Shown piece by piece: positions 22,140 through 35,575 of a stretch of 64,000 nucleotides of DNA (the first letter of the stretch is position 1; every line of letters begins with the position of its first letter). Both the position numbers and the translations under genes were made by a program. The notes beneath the pieces are model-generated. The model saw only the letters and a program-made list of their open reading frames with translations, searched no databases and was not told the DNA's origin. Origin of the DNA: Agrostemma githago (lineage: Eukaryota; Streptophyta; Magnoliopsida; Caryophyllales; Caryophyllaceae); contig OY288249.1 in assembly GCA_958450325.1 (NCBI GenBank), positions 63,862,166 to 63,926,165 on the forward strand, written 5' to 3'.

Positions 22140-25100
22140 ATGGCGTCTGCGTATGAATATTACGATGATCTGGTCTACCTTTCTTCGTCAGATCAACCAT
22201 CATCTCAATTAGTTTTGAACTTCTTTGATAGGCATGATTTTCTGGGTTGGAGGCAGGAAGTATTAATGGCTCTTGAGTCCAAGAATAAGGAAGGGTTTGT
22301 CAATGGTACGTGTTAGAAGCCTGATTCCACAGACAGAAAAGTTCATCAATGGATTCGCTGTGATTTCATGGTGATGCGATGGATTCTTAATTCGTTAGAT
22401 AAACCCATTCGTGAGAACATGAAGTATGTAAAATCGGCAAAGGGTTTATGGGATGAACTACTGGAAAGGTATGGAGTTGCTAATGCAATTGAAGTCTATC
22501 AGTTGCAGAAAGATTTAGATGCAATAACTCAACATAATCTTTCTCTGGTAGAGTACTATGTGAACTCAGTGGTGGATCAAGTAATGCAGAGGATGACGGA
22601 CCAGAAATCAGTCAACAGTGTGACAAATTTAGCTGGAAGCACAGGCTTTGCAGGTATGGTTCCAACTTGTGAAAGTAATCAGTTAATAGTTCATGACTGG
22701 ATAATTGACACTGGTGCGTCTGATCACATGACATATGATATAAACTTGTTGCATAATGTGCATGTGAGGTATTTACCTAAGCCATTACATATTGGATTGC
22801 CTGATGGTCGTGTGAACAAAGTGTTGAAAGTAGGAGACGTAATTTTGACTGACAGGATTAGATTATACAATGTCTTGTTCATACCTGAGTTTAAGCAGAA
22901 TTTGTTATCTGTGTCGAAATTGATTGATCATAATAAATTGTATGCTGTGTTTTCTTCATCCAATTGTGTATTTCAGGACCTTTCCAATAAATCTTGGGTA
23001 GCCACAGGAAAGAGAATTGGGGATTTATACAGATTTCAAGACAATAAACAATGTCTAGCTGATTCACATGTTCATCATGCTGTAACTAGTAGTAATTGAT
23101 GTAATTAGTAGTATATCTCAAAAATTGTACCATTTAAGGCTTGGCCATATGGCGTTTGATAGATTGAAATGGATTACAAATGATATACATTCAATAAAAG
23201 ATCTTTTTTTGTGAAACTTGTATCTTGGCAAAGCATCATAAATCTTCTTTCCCTGTGAGTGATTCGAGTTCTACAGCATGCTTTGAGTTAGTCCACTTGG
23301 ATGTTTGGGGTCCCTATAAGACTCCTGCGATGTCTGGGGCACGATTTTTTTTAACCATACTAGATGATTTTTCTAGAAATACATGGACAATCTTATTTCA
23401 GACAAAAGATCAGGTTCCTGGATTAATTAAAGATTTTATTGTCTTTGCACAAACACAGTTTCAGGCACGTTTTAAGGTCATAAGAAATGATAATGGGACT
23501 GAGTTTTTGGAGCATTCATGTAGTAGAACTTTCAAAGATCTAGGCATATTACATCAAACTAGTATAGTAGCTCGACCCCAACAAAATTGGAGAGTCGAAA
23601 GGAAACATAGGCACTTGCTTGAGACTGCTAGATCTTTAAGGATTCGTGCTGGTTTACCCATTAAATTCTGGGGTGATTGTCTTCTTACTGCAACCCATTT
23701 GATAAATTTGAAGCCTACGGCTGTGAATGATTGGAAATCACCTTATAATGTCTTGTTTAATAAAGATCCTAAATATGATGTCCTTAGGGTGTTTGGATGT
23801 TGTTGTTACTCTACTATGCCGCCAACTTACTTTGATAAGTTTGGTACAAGGGCAAGAAAATGCATTTTCATAGGGTACCCTCATGCTCAAAAGGGTTACA
23901 GATTGTATGATTTAAATTCTCATAAGGTGTTTGTGAGTAGAGATGTAAACTTTCAAGAGGATGTGTTTCCGATCAAAGCTACTGTCTGTCCGAATCTACC
24001 GACCCTTGTGAACCCTGCTGACTCTACCCTGATTATTCCTCTTACCACTGAGGAAGAGGTGCTTCAGAATGACACTGATGATATGATTGATAATGTTATT
24101 GCTACTAATCTTAATGATAGCAATAGATCTATGTTATTGCTACTAATATTAATGATAGCAATAGATCTGTTATACATGAGGTAAATGAGAATGCAGGTAC
24201 TGTGGGCGAGGAACAGGTGAATCAGGTGAATGAGCCACCTGTTTTTCAAACCAAGAGGTTAGCTAGAGACAGGAAAGCATCTGTTAGATTGCAACCTTAT
24301 CACTGTCCAGTTGTCTTGCCTGTCCCACAAAGAGGTGCTTCTGTATCTGCAGCATTTCATTCTGCAGTCCTGAGAGATTTGCAAGATTTTCATCCTGAGT
24401 TTGTGGCCAGCTTAGCTAATGTGGTGAAAGAACATGAGCCTTATACGTTCAAACAGGCAAGCAAGGATTTCAGGTGGGTTCAGGCCATGAACAAAGAGGT
24501 GCAAGCATTAGAATCAAACGAAACATGGGAGCTGGTGGACTTGCCCACAGGACATAAGCCTATTGGGTGTAAATGGGTGTACAAAATTAAGTACAAACCT
24601 GATGGGACTGTGGAGAGATTCAAAGCGTGTTTGGTTGCCAAAGGTTATAACCAAATAAAGGACAAGGATTACAAAGACACCTCACCTGTTGCCAAGTTCA
24701 CTACTGTACGAATAGTCCTTGCATTAGCTACAGCGAAGCATTAGGAATTGTATCAATTAGACATTAACAATGCGTTTTTACATGGTTACTTGGATGAGAC
24801 AGTGTACATGCATCCACCTGAGGGCTATAACGCATTACCAGGCAAAGTTTGTCGCTTGAAAAGATCTTTATATGGTTTAAAACCGGCCTCTAGACAGTGG
24901 AACAAAGAGTTAACCAAGTTTCTCAATGGGATTGGTTTCCAACAGTCAAAACAAGATTACTCCTTGTACACCAGATTCAATGATGTTACTCAGGAGTTTA
25001 AAATTGCTCTAGTATATGTTGATGACGTTCTTCTCACAGGCAATAGTGTGAGGGACATTGATTCAGTAAAGCAAGGTTTGGATCATGCATTTTCCATCAA

Positions 25101-25974
25101 AGACCTTGGTAAGATGCGGTATTTTCTGGGTCTTGAAGTTTCCAGAAATGCTACTGGCATGATCATTAACCAAAGAAAGTATATTATAGACATCCTTAAA
25201 GATATGGGGATGGAAAATTGTGTTGGTGCGGATTTCCCTATGCAAAAGGGACTGAAGCTCTCCACTGATTATGGGGTTATATTAGAAGAGCCTGAACAGT
25301 ATCGAAGGTTGATAGGAAGATTGTTGTACCTCAATTCCACCAGGCTCGATATATCTTACTCCATTCAACACCGTAGCCAGTTTCTGAGTCAGCCAAGGAT
25401 GCCTCATTTTCAAGCTGCCATACACGTCCTCAGATACCTCAAAGCTACTGTCAACACTGGACTATTTTATAGCGCCAACAATGATCTGTCTCTTTCTGCA
25501 TACAGTGATGCAGACTGGGCCAAATGCTTGTTCTCAGGCCGGTCTTTGAGTGGATTCTGCATTTTTCTTGGGTCGTCTCTGGTCTCTTGGAAGACAAAGA
25601 AGGAGAAGACAGTAAGTAAAAGTACTGCGGAGTTCGAATATAGAAGCATGTCTTATACCAGCTCTGAAATGGTATGGGTAGACAACATTCTCCATGATCT
25701 CAAAGTGTCTGTTCCAAAACCAATTCCATTATTCTGCGACAACAAAGCTGTTGATGAACATATTGTAAACAACCTCGTCTTTCATGAAAGAACAAAACAC
25801 CTCAACATAGACTGTCACTACGTGAGGGAGAAGCAAATAGAAGGATTCCTAATGACGAAGCACATTAGCACTGGAATGCAGTCGGCCGATATAATGACAA
25901 AAGCATTAGGATCTGAACAACACCATTTTCTTTCCACCAAGCTAGGATTGGTCTTAACCCCAACCTCAACTTGA
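22140..25974 (+). pseudogene. Ty1/copia gag-pol, internally deleted and frameshifted
   Basis: Domains in order are: gag start at ATG 22140 (stop TAG at 22313), and UBN2-type gag continuing to about 22570. There an internal deletion joins LSLVEYYVNS directly to the protease region, removing the rest of gag and its CCHC knuckle. Protease DTGASDHMT lies at about 22710. The integrase zinc region is split by a stop at 23097 and a poly-T frameshift near 23205 (YHLRLGH then CETCILAKHH). The integrase core lies at 23225-24184 (LDVWGP, NDNGTEF, VERKHRH). A frameshift follows near 24184-24202. Reverse transcriptase has TAG at 24742-24744 where tryptophan is expected (KH*ELYQLD) and keeps its YVDD motif near 25015. 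RNase H (YSDADWA) lies at about 25500. Translation would end at 25974. At least four lesions make it non-functional. Confidence 0.93.
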
Positions 25975-25982
25975 GGGGGGAG
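25973..25982 (+). other. Polypurine tract of the copia element
   Basis: GAGGGGGGAG immediately before the TGTTGATATA of the 3' LTR. Confidence 0.9.
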
Positions 25983-25996
25983 TGTTGATATATATA
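25983..25996 (+). repeat. 3' LTR of the copia element, first piece
   Basis: TGTTGATATATATA matches the first 14 bases of the 5' LTR. Element C begins immediately after, inside the TA tract. Confidence 0.85.
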
Positions 25997-28256
25997 TTTA
26001 AGGTCCTAAGTTCCAATCTTAGCCTTTAGATGAAATAGAGATCAATGGCTTAGATTTGTTTGTATATTTAATTATTTTCTAAAACTTTATGAGAAATTTA
26101 CATTTTCCATGCATGTCTCTTTTTTCCCACTCTCTGTTTTCCCAACCCCATTCATTACTCTCTGCTTTTCCTTTCCCATTCACAAATCAATACTCCACTT
26201 TCCATCAATACTTCACTCCACTCTCCATCAAATACTTCACCGTACTGTTTTTCGCACTCCACTCTCCATCATTCCAATCTCCTCTTCATCAACCACTACT
26301 GCTTTTCGCATCTCCATTGTCGAAGCATCTTCATCGTCGAAGCTCCAAGTAACTGTCCAAGCATCTCCTAATTTCGCATCTCAGGTTTATGGTTTATGCT
26401 TATTTAATTCAACGATTAGTCATGTTTTATAATCGTTGTTCGTACTGACATTGTGGTTTAGGGTTATCAACTTTTTGCTTAACAATAAAAAAATTAGGGG
26501 TTATTCGTGAATTAGGGATTAATCGTGATTTTCTTACTCGTGAATTAGGGATTACTCGTGAATTAGGGATTAATCGTGATTTCCGTACTCGTGAATTAGG
26601 GTTCTTACTCATGAATTAGGGTCTAGTCCCAAATTTGCTTTCAATTTGGGGGTTTTTGCAGTATGAATCCAAATTAATTCTTGTGTTAATTTTGTAGTAT
26701 GAATGCATGTTTTTGATGGGTTATTAGCTTTCGCACTGTTAATAATGCATCTTTGATTTTTTTTCCTCACTGAAAATCAAATTTTTATTCACTTGTTAGT
26801 GATTTTAACACTTGTTAATGTTTTTGGCTAGTAATTTTAACACTTGTTAGTGATTTTATTTTAACACTTCAGAAGTTAACTTCAGTACTCAACATGTTCA
26901 ACTTCAGTAATATTAAATCAAAACTTCAGTTTGGTAGTCGATTTCTGTTTCATTGGGTGTTAATAGTTATTAAATCAAAACTTCAACATGTTACATCATC
27001 AGTGCTTCTATTAGCATGGCGTAAGGATTCTATGATTATCATATCATGATTATTTATTACAAGATGTACATCTTTGACATATTTAATTTCAATAATAATC
27101 GTCTTCTACTATGCTACTAGATATTTTCCATGATGTTTTTCAAAGAAGATCAAATTGTTGAAGCCGTGGGAAACAAGGCAATAGCGGAGGAAGATGTCAG
27201 TAATCTCACACGTATTTCGGGCATCGGAGTTGAAGGAGTTCATTGTTACTAAACATGATGTCCATGATTATTTTATACATTTGTAACTGCTAAATTTGTA
27301 TTGTAACTTCAACTCAATTCTAGGTTTATGTAGACGAACTTCAACCATATCTATCTGTCACTTCAATTGTTTCAGTTTGTAACTTTAACTGGTCAATATG
27401 CAACTTCAATTACTTTATAACTTCACTTTAACTTAGCTTCTAAATTTATAACTTCATCTCAATAACAATGTAACTTTAATAAACATTTATTTTCGTACTA
27501 TGTTGTAAACATTCAACTGTATGTATTGAAACTTCAATACATTATTTATGTAACTTCAACTTAATTCTTTTGAAACTTCAATGTCCGTAATTCTAAGTGT
27601 ATGTAGAGGGACTTCAACTTTATCTATTTGTCACTTTTATTAATTCAGTTTGTAACTTCAATTGTTTTTTCTAAAACTTATGGTTGAATTCCAAATTTGC
27701 TATGAATATAAATCAGGTAGAAGCTTTTATATTTAACACATAAATTGAATTTGGTATTTTCAAAATTAATAGGTTTAACTTCAAGCAGATATGGTGTAAC
27801 TTCAACTAAAATTCAATTGATACTTTGTAACTTCAAACGTATTTACATTACTTAATTAACTTCAAGTAGACACATTGTAACTTTAGGTAAATTGAATATA
27901 ACTTCAATCAGATATATTGTGTAATTTCAAGTAAATCATATATTGGGTACGTATGAATATAAATGCTAGACGCTTTTATATTTGAAATTTAACATTTTAA
28001 AAGCCAATAGTATTAAAATAAAATTGATAGCAAACTAAAGAAAAGAAAAAGATTACATAATTGAATGAAAGTGTTGGAAGTTGAAATAATTAAATTTGGA
28101 AGATGTACACCACAATTAAACTCCTCAATTTGCGTTTTAAGTTTTAATTCTTAGCCACCTAAAACAATCAATCTTGTCCCTTAATTTTTTTTCAATCCAA
28201 TGGCCTCTAAAAGGAGTTATAACCTTAAAAATGTTTGGGACCTTATGAGAACTCTT
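25997..28256. mobile_element. TIR element C in the LTR TA tract (non-autonomous)
   Basis: Left end TTAAGGTCCTAAGTTCC. The reverse complement of the right end reads TAAGAGTTCTCATAAGGTCCC. The shared terminal word is TAAGGTCC, so the terminal inverted repeat is weak. Flanked on both sides by (TA)n. The interior has an ATTAGGGATTA array (about 26495-26625) and then a long AACTTCAA array. No gene is seen. Confidence 0.5.
27240..27950. repeat. AACTTCAA motif array in element C
   Basis: Some two dozen copies of (G)TAACTTCAA or AACTTCAAT/C at 15-40 bp spacing. The same words occur more sparsely from 26870. Both neighbours D and E carry a similar design with a different word. Confidence 0.8.
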
Positions 28257-28275
28257 ATATATATATATATATATA

Positions 28276-30249
28276 GAGTAAAGATCAAGTGAGTCCTTTT
28301 TTTCTTTTTGAGTCCATAAGTCCTATTTAGAGCCATTGATTTAGATGAGATGGATGGTGGTGATTGAGTCTAGTAATTAAGGTAATATATAACATATTTT
28401 GGAAAAAATATAATAAAATCCTCTCTCCTCCCTTAATTATCTCCAACCACCTAATTTACTTGATTATGTTTCATCACATTCAATTTTTTCATTCAAACTC
28501 ACCCGCCTAACTAAAACTCTTCATCTTCATCATCCCAAACTCAATCTCTCGACTTCTAATTTCTTTCAAAACACACACCCGCTCATTCTTTCATCTTCAA
28601 CTCAAGCAAGGCTACACACCCGTGTTACATTGACGTATTATAAGTGTTACTTTAATGAACAAATGATGTTACTCCAAGTAATTAATGGTGTTACTCTTTG
28701 TCTCATGGTTAAACAATGTTATTATCATTAATTACTCTGACGCATTATATATCGTTCTTTAAAGAACGACAATCGTTAATTTGGTAATGAATGGTTCCAA
28801 TCCAAGTTATCATCAATTACTTTAGTAATCATTTGTTTAAACGCTGCTGTCCTCAGTTACTTTAATGCATTATGTCTGTTACTCTAACTGACGAAAGGTG
28901 TTACTCCAATAGAACAAAGATGTTACTCTAACCAAATGCACATGTATTAAATAAAATATAGAGTTAATTGCTACGTAGCACAACGCTACTTGTAAAAAAT
29001 GTGTACAAAATCAGTTATTCTTGTAAACAAAAAAAGAAAAATATTTTTATCATGACCAAAAACACAAGTATTCTCAAAACACATGTTCCTCCTTATTTTC
29101 TTCAGTGTCTTCCTCAGTTTCCTCATTTTCGTCGTCGTCATCCACTTCATCCTCCTCATCCTCATCCACCTTTATCAGTGTTGTCTTGTGCATTCACATC
29201 ACTTCCAATATCACCTGCACAAAATTAAACAACGTGTTACTCCCATGCAGCCAATGTGTTACTTCAACTCTTACGTTGTGTTACTCTAACTGGTAAAGTA
29301 CGTTACTCTAACATCATCATCAAAAACTGTTTCTCAACGTTCAGTGTGTTACTGTAACGTTAATACATATGCGTTACGCCCATGCAGCCAATGTGTTACT
29401 TCAGCTCTTACATTGTGTTACTCTAACTGGTAAAGTACGTTACTCTAACATCATCATCAAAAACTGTTTCGTAACGTTCAGTGTGTTACTGTAATTGCAA
29501 TGGAGTGTTACTGTAATGTAGAGCGTATGTTACTTCAACATCGTGACTGCGTTCATAGAAAACAAAACAATATTATCAGTGGACCTCATTGAAAACCCAA
29601 ATAACAAACATAAAACTATGGAATCAATATCAATTAACCATCACTATGAATCTATGATGAATGAAAAAACAATATCAACATAAAAATTGATGTAAAAAGG
29701 GAAGCCAAATCGACATGAATATCAATTAACCATCAATATGAATCTATGATGAATGAGATGACAATGAAAACAATATTAACATGAAAATTGACATAAAAAA
29801 CGAAGCCAAAGTGACGTGAAAGAAATTTAATTTTTGTTAGTCGATCGCCGAATTATAATTGAAGCAAAACGTGAAAGAAATATCAAAACTCACCATTGTT
29901 ATACTCGATCAATTGCTTTTCAACAGTTGATGATGATGTCGCGCTCATTGAATCCATAGTAACGGGATTTTGAACCCAGATTTGATTGAATGAATGACGG
30001 AACGTGATGATGGAAGTTTTTTTTTTTTTTAGGTTTTGATGAATTTTGCAAGGTGAATGACTGAATGATGAATGAACGTAATCATGGGGGTTATTGTTTC
30101 CTAAAATCATGGGAGCTATTTTAGGAACGTAATCTTTTTTTTTTAATGCAAATAATTGGAAGCATCTCGTCCATCCATTCTCATCTCATCCAATGGATGA
30201 GATGAGGACTTAGGGACTCATATAGAGTAAAGGACTCATAAGAGCCTTA

Positions 30250-30252
<3 letters not shown>
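28276..30252. mobile_element. TIR element D in a TA tract (MULE-like, non-autonomous)
   Basis: Left GAGTAAAGATCAAGTGAGTCC then GAGTCCATAAGTCC. The reverse complement of the right end reads GAGTAAGGCTCTTATGAGTCC then GAGTCCCTAAGTCC, making an imperfect inverted repeat of about 50 bp. The interior has GTTACTTTAA and GTTACTCTAAC arrays (28620-28930 and 29235-29540), including a duplicated block (about 29235-29330 and 29360-29470). No gene is seen. Confidence 0.75.

Positions 30253-30321
<69 letters not shown>
30253..30321. repeat. (TA)n microsatellite between elements D and E
   Basis: About 34 TA units, the longest TA tract in the window. It separates two related TIR elements. Confidence 0.97.
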
Positions 30322-30324
<3 letters not shown>

Positions 30325-32361
30325 GAAGGATCAAGTGAGTCCTTCTATATACATTGAGTCCATGAGTCCAATCTTGGACCATTGATCAAGTGAAAGATGG
30401 ATGATTGTGATTGTTTGAGGTGAAATAAGAAAATAACTAACAAATCTTGGTAAATATATCATTTCTCTCTCTTCCTTAATTATCTCAATGCAAATCTTCT
30501 CTCTCCTATCAATCTTTTAACTGCTTCTTTCTCTCACACAACAAGTTTCTTTAAAATTAAGTTTTTTTCATCTTCACCAAAAAATCATCATTTTCTACTG
30601 TCATTGCACGTATGTTACTATGTTACTGTCATAACCCGCAAACTATGTTACTTTAACTCATACAATGTGTTACTTCAATTCATGAATTGTGTTACTTTAA
30701 CTCATACAATGTGTTACCTTGTATAATAATCTCTTGCAAAAACTGTTACTTTAACTCATACAATGTGTTACTTTAATTCATGAACTGTGTTACTTTACAA
30801 AAAAAAATATGTGCTACTCTAACGCAGTGTAGCTGTTACTTTGACGAACAAATCATGTTACTATAAGAAATGGTTGTGGTTAATCTAAGAATGAATGGTA
30901 AACAACGCTAATATCCTCAGTTACTTTTATGCATTATATTTGTTACTTTAAGGAACGAATGATGTTACTACAATACATCTGAGATGTTACTCTAACCAAA
31001 AACACATGTATTAAATAAATATAGAGTTAATTGCAACGTTGTACATCATTGTGTGTAAAAAAATATGTAAAAAATCAGTTATTCTTGTAAACCCACAAAA
31101 AAACAACTTCGAATCCGCAAGCCAGCACGTAGATTTTATAAAATTCCACCGCCTCATCGATTTCCCCGAATACTTGCCCCATGTACGGAGTGAACGCCTC
31201 ACCCACATCTCTGCACCATTCTTGTGCATTCGCTTCTTTGCCAATGCTACCTACAAAAAAATAAACAATGTTACGCCCATGGGACATATGTGTTACTTTA
31301 ACTCATAAGTTGTGTTACTCCAACTCGTAAAGCAAGTTACTTCAACATCAGCGCCAAAAATCTTTTTTAATGTTCAGTGTGTGTCACTCTAATTAAAATA
31401 AGGTGTTACTGTAACTTAGAACGTATGTTACTTCAACGCCGTGTCTGCTTAATCTATGATTAATCAAATCCAAAAACCATTGATATGAATCTATGATTAA
31501 TCAAATGAATAAAATTTCACCTTTTCCGGTGTTGTTCTGTGCATTCGCATCTTTGCCAATTTCACCTGCACAAAATTAAACAACGTTGCGTCGATGCAAC
31601 CAATGTGTTACTTCAACTCATAAGTTGAGTTACTCTAACTCGTACAACATGTTACTCTAACATCATCGTCAAAAACCTTTCTCAACGTTCAATGTGTGTT
31701 ACTCTAATTAAAATTACGTGTTACTGTAACTTAGAACGTATGTTACTTCAACGCCGTGTCTGCTTCAATAGACAACAAAACAATAATATCAGTGGAGATT
31801 ACGGAAAACCTAAATAACAAACATAAAACTCTGGAATCTATACTAACAAGAGACCAATTAACCATTGATATGAATCTATGATGAATGAAACGACCATGAA
31901 AACAATATCAACATGAAAATTGACGCAAAAAACATGAACGCAAATTAATCAAGATGATGAATAAAAATTAACGCAAAACATGAAAGCAATATTGAAACTC
32001 ACTATTGTTATACTCGATGAATTGCTTATCAATAGTTGATGAAGATGTCGCGATCATTGAATTCATAGTAATAGAATTTCGAGCACAGATTTGATTGAAT
32101 GAATGAATGAACGTGATGGTGGAAGCGTTTTTTTTTTAGGTTTTGATGAACGTATAATGTGAATGAATGAATGAGAAATGAAATGATTATGGGAGTTATT
32201 GTTTCCTAAAATCAAGGAAGTTATTTTAGGATACTAAATCTTTTTTTTTTTTAAATACAAATATTAGGATGCATCTTGTCCATTCATCCTCATCCCATCC
32301 AATGGATGTGATGAGGACTTATGGACTCATATATAGAGAATGATTCATAAGAGCTTTACTC
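30322..32361. mobile_element. TIR element E in a TA tract (MULE-like, non-autonomous)
   Basis: Left GAGGAAGGATCAAGTGAGTCC then TTGAGTCCATGAGTCC. The reverse complement of the right end reads GAGTAAAGCTCTTATGAATC then GAGTCCATAAGTCC. It is closely related to D at both ends and shares internal segments with it (for example 29560-30110 and 31770-32220). The interior is filled with GTTACTTTAA, TGTTACTCTAAC and GTTACTTCAAC words. No gene is seen. Confidence 0.75.
30600..31750. repeat. GTTAC(T)TTAA / GTTACTCTAAC motif array in element E
   Basis: More than twenty variants of GTTACT[TC][TC]AA in the forward direction, several inside a repeated block of about 290 bp (31255-31445 against 31590-31760). 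Confidence 0.78.
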
Positions 32362-32377
32362 TATATATATATATATA

Positions 32378-32435
32378 GGGTAGGTAGAACTTCTAACAAC
32401 CTTAACTGCTCTAACTAGCTCCTAACTAACTTCTC
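32378..32435 (-). repeat. Inverted copia LTR fragment on the left of element F
   Basis: The 58 bp here are the exact reverse complement of the LTR piece at 46958-47015, which lies in normal orientation on the other side of F. Both differ from the 5' LTR at the same four positions. A TG/TA microsatellite (32436-32468) follows, again mirrored on the right as TA/CA. Confidence 0.92.
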
Positions 32436-33179
32436 ACGTGTGTATGTGTGTGTGTATATATATATATAGAGAGGGGGGGGGTCAAGGAAGTTAGCAACTC
32501 TCCAAGAGTTGCTAAGTGTTGATCCCCTCCATCCATTAACCTTAATACGGACGGTGGATGGATGGGGGTTCTATTATTAAAAAAATAAAAAAAAAAAGGG
32601 AAGAAAGAGGACTGACAAGCTGCGGACAGCCATCAGCCATCAAACCCATCACTAATCAATAGCCTCCTCACCCAACCCCCATCACTAATCAGTCCCCTCC
32701 TCTCTAAACTCCCGTCCAAACCCTTTACACTTCCTCATTCACCCCTTTTGAATTCATTTCACCGGCCAATCACTCACCACTCTCTTCCTCTCTCTAAAAA
32801 AAGCCCATCTCCATCTCCATCTCCGCAGCGTCTCCATCTCCGATAATGCCTAAAATTCCGGTGGTGCTACAAAGGTATGTTGAATGATCCATTTTCGACC
32901 TCCGTTTTTTCTTCTTGTTCAACCCTTTTGAATTCCTTTTGAATGATGCTTTTGTATCCCTTTTTCATGAACTCCGGTCATGCATGAACCATAAAAAGTG
33001 GTAAAAGAGCGTTTTTCCAACCCGATAGCCCTAATTTTGAGTTGAAGTTGTTGTAGTTGTACAGTGGTTGTAGTTATAGAGTCAAAGATGAAGTTTTTTT
33101 CCTTTGTAGAAGTTCCCATAATCGTCATTGTAAGTATGCATGTGCAATCGAGTTCCCATAATCGTCATTGGGAAGATAA

Positions 33180-33880
33180 AAATTTAACATTTGAATAGTC
33201 ATACAGAGTTGTTTATACAGTCATACAGAGTTGGTTATACAGTCACCCGTTTGAAGTTTTTTTCCTTTGTTGAAGTTCCCATAATCGTCATTGTAAGTAT
33301 GCATGTGCAATCGAGTTCCCATAATCGTCATTGGTAAGATAAAAATTTAACATTTGAATAGTCATACAGAGTTGTTTATACAGTCATACAGAGTTGGTTA
33401 TACAGTCATCCGTTTGAAGATACATAGTCGCACTCGTTATACTCTGTTGTGAAGTCGCAAAATGATGTACAATCACACCTTTGAAGCCACACAGTCGCAG
33501 TAGTTATGATGCAAAGTCACACGCATTATATTGCATAGTCACATTATATAACTGATGCGGGTTTTGTTGTAAAGTCACAGAATTGGTGTTTGGGAAGATA
33601 AAAATTTAACATTTGAATAATCATACAGAGTTGGTTATACAGTCACCCGTTTGAATATACATAGTCGCACTCATTATATTTTGTTGTGAAGTCACAGAAC
33701 GATGTACAATCACACCTTTAAAGCTACACAGTCGCACTAGTTATGATGCAAAGTCACACGCTTTATGTTGTGTAGTCATGCAGTGTTGGTTGTATAGTCA
33801 CCCGTTTGAGGCTGTATAGTCAGATTTGTTATGTTGCAGAGTCACTGTCATTTTACTGTAGAGTCACACTGTTGAAGCCG
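33180..33880. repeat. AGTCACAC motif array in ULP intron 1
   Basis: Intron 1 of the ULP-like gene is packed with TACAGTCA, TAGTCGCAC and AAGTCACA words about every 20-30 bp. It contains a duplicated block of about 135 bp (33100-33235 against 33265-33405) and a third partial copy near 33590. Confidence 0.85.
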
Positions 33881-35339
33881 TATGTTGTTATTGCAGCAGA
33901 AAGGCTGGTGCGAAGAAGAAGGCCGTGGCAGAGACATCAGTCCGCGAACATGTAATTGATGATAGAGTGGTTGTGGACCAAAAATTGGGTAAGAAGAAGA
34001 AGAAGAAGAAGAAGACTGTTGAAGATACATCGGGGGACCACATCGTTGCCGAGACGGATGTGGGGGGGACAGATGTTGATGACAAACGCAGACGAAAGAA
34101 AAAACAGAGGGTGACTTTTGATACACCGGTCGCCGATTTGGATGTGGGTGAGACAGAAAATGTTGAGGAAATCAGGCCAAAAAAAAAGAGGAGGGTCACA
34201 TCTGATATACCGGACGACCCCACTGTTGTGCGCGTGTCTCAGGGGGAGAAGGGAGGGGACCGACGACCTGTAGGTCAGCCAGATATTCACTGTAGGCCCA
34301 AGCGGTTGCACCAGCTAATTGCGCAATTATCGAATGATCAGAAAGAGAGGGTGCGTACTGTTGGCTTCGGCGGGCTCTTGGAGCTGAGGATCGAATCGAT
34401 CCCCACTGACCATGCGCTTATGTTCCTACGTGCATTTTCTGATGGGTCCCATATATTCCGTGCCTCACGCCAGGAGGCATTCATGATGTCAAAGTACGAC
34501 GTCCACGATTGCCTCCAGCTACCTTTAGGCCCTCATCCGGTGAAAGTAATCCCAACACAAAATAAGAAAGGGGCAGACTCACCTGACGTGATCAGGTTAA
34601 AGAGTACCTGGAGGAAGGGGTTCGATGTGGTTGACAGCAGCGGGCCAATATCATTAGGGAGGGTGCACAAAAAGATAATGGCAACCAAGGCTGCTGACGA
34701 CGACTTTGTCCGCAGGTTCGTGTTGTTCGCGTTGTCACCATTCCTCGCGCCTACTACGAACAACTCACTGGACCTGAGCCTGCTGGCCGCAGTAGATGAC
34801 GTGGACTTGATTCGGGAGCAGGACTGGTGTAGCTTTGTCCTGCAGGATCTGGTGCGGGAGGGTAAGGGGACGCGTGACCCCAACAAAGTCGTCAACTCCC
34901 TCCGGGGATGCATCCCCATTCTGATGATTGCGTACTTCCAGCGCTACGATTTCCGTAGCGAGACTTGCAGATGCGACATACCATTTATCGCACATTGAGA
35001 TGCACGGAGAATAAGCGATCGTCTTGCTGGGGAACTGGAGACGGGATCCATGGGAAATCAGCTGCATTGGAAGGTGTCATACCCACGTACATGTGGAAAA
35101 ACAGGCAGCGAGTGCACCCCCGCTATAACGATGCCCTCTGACAACCAGCACTCTAGTTCCAAAAGAATAACGACAGGGGTGGAGAGAGGCGATCAATCGG
35201 AAGACAACGCGGTTGACGTAAGTGATCTTCCAGCCACTCTATAGATCATCAATTAATTGTTCGTGAAATGATTTAATCTGAAAGCCTTACCTATGTTTTA
35301 AAAGCATATACGATTCATAAAACTGTGTTTATAATACAG

Positions 35340-35575
35340 TTGAGATTCAGTAGTCACGGTCGTTATGATCACACTCATCCTGATGTATAGTCACATACTA
35401 TTAGCTGTATAGTCACACACTATTACTTGTATAGACACACGCATTATGTTGTCCAGTCAGTACTATAACCTGCACAGTCACACGCTATAAACTGTATAGT
35501 CACACACTTTATTCCTTACAGTCACGCACTTATTCCTTACAGTCGCACACTTAGATGCCTAGTCATAGTCACACT
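35340..35575. repeat. AGTCACAC motif array in ULP intron 2
   Basis: About a dozen (T)ATAGTCACAC or ACAGTCACAC words, confined to the intron between the exons ending at 35217 and starting at 35633. Confidence 0.85.

Noticed and set aside
26427..26612. Repetitive minus-strand frame made of NSRVRKSRLIP units
   Set aside because: Product of the ATTAGGGATTA array in element C, not a protein gene.
33180..33880. Regular short repeats that might be read as a CRISPR-like array
   Set aside because: Spacing is irregular, spacers are themselves repeats, and the context is a eukaryotic MULE intron.
33888..34919. Long minus-strand frames opposite the first large ULP exon
   Set aside because: Serine- and phenylalanine-rich mirror images of the lysine-rich ULP exon, with no domain; the plus-strand frame has matching splice sites.
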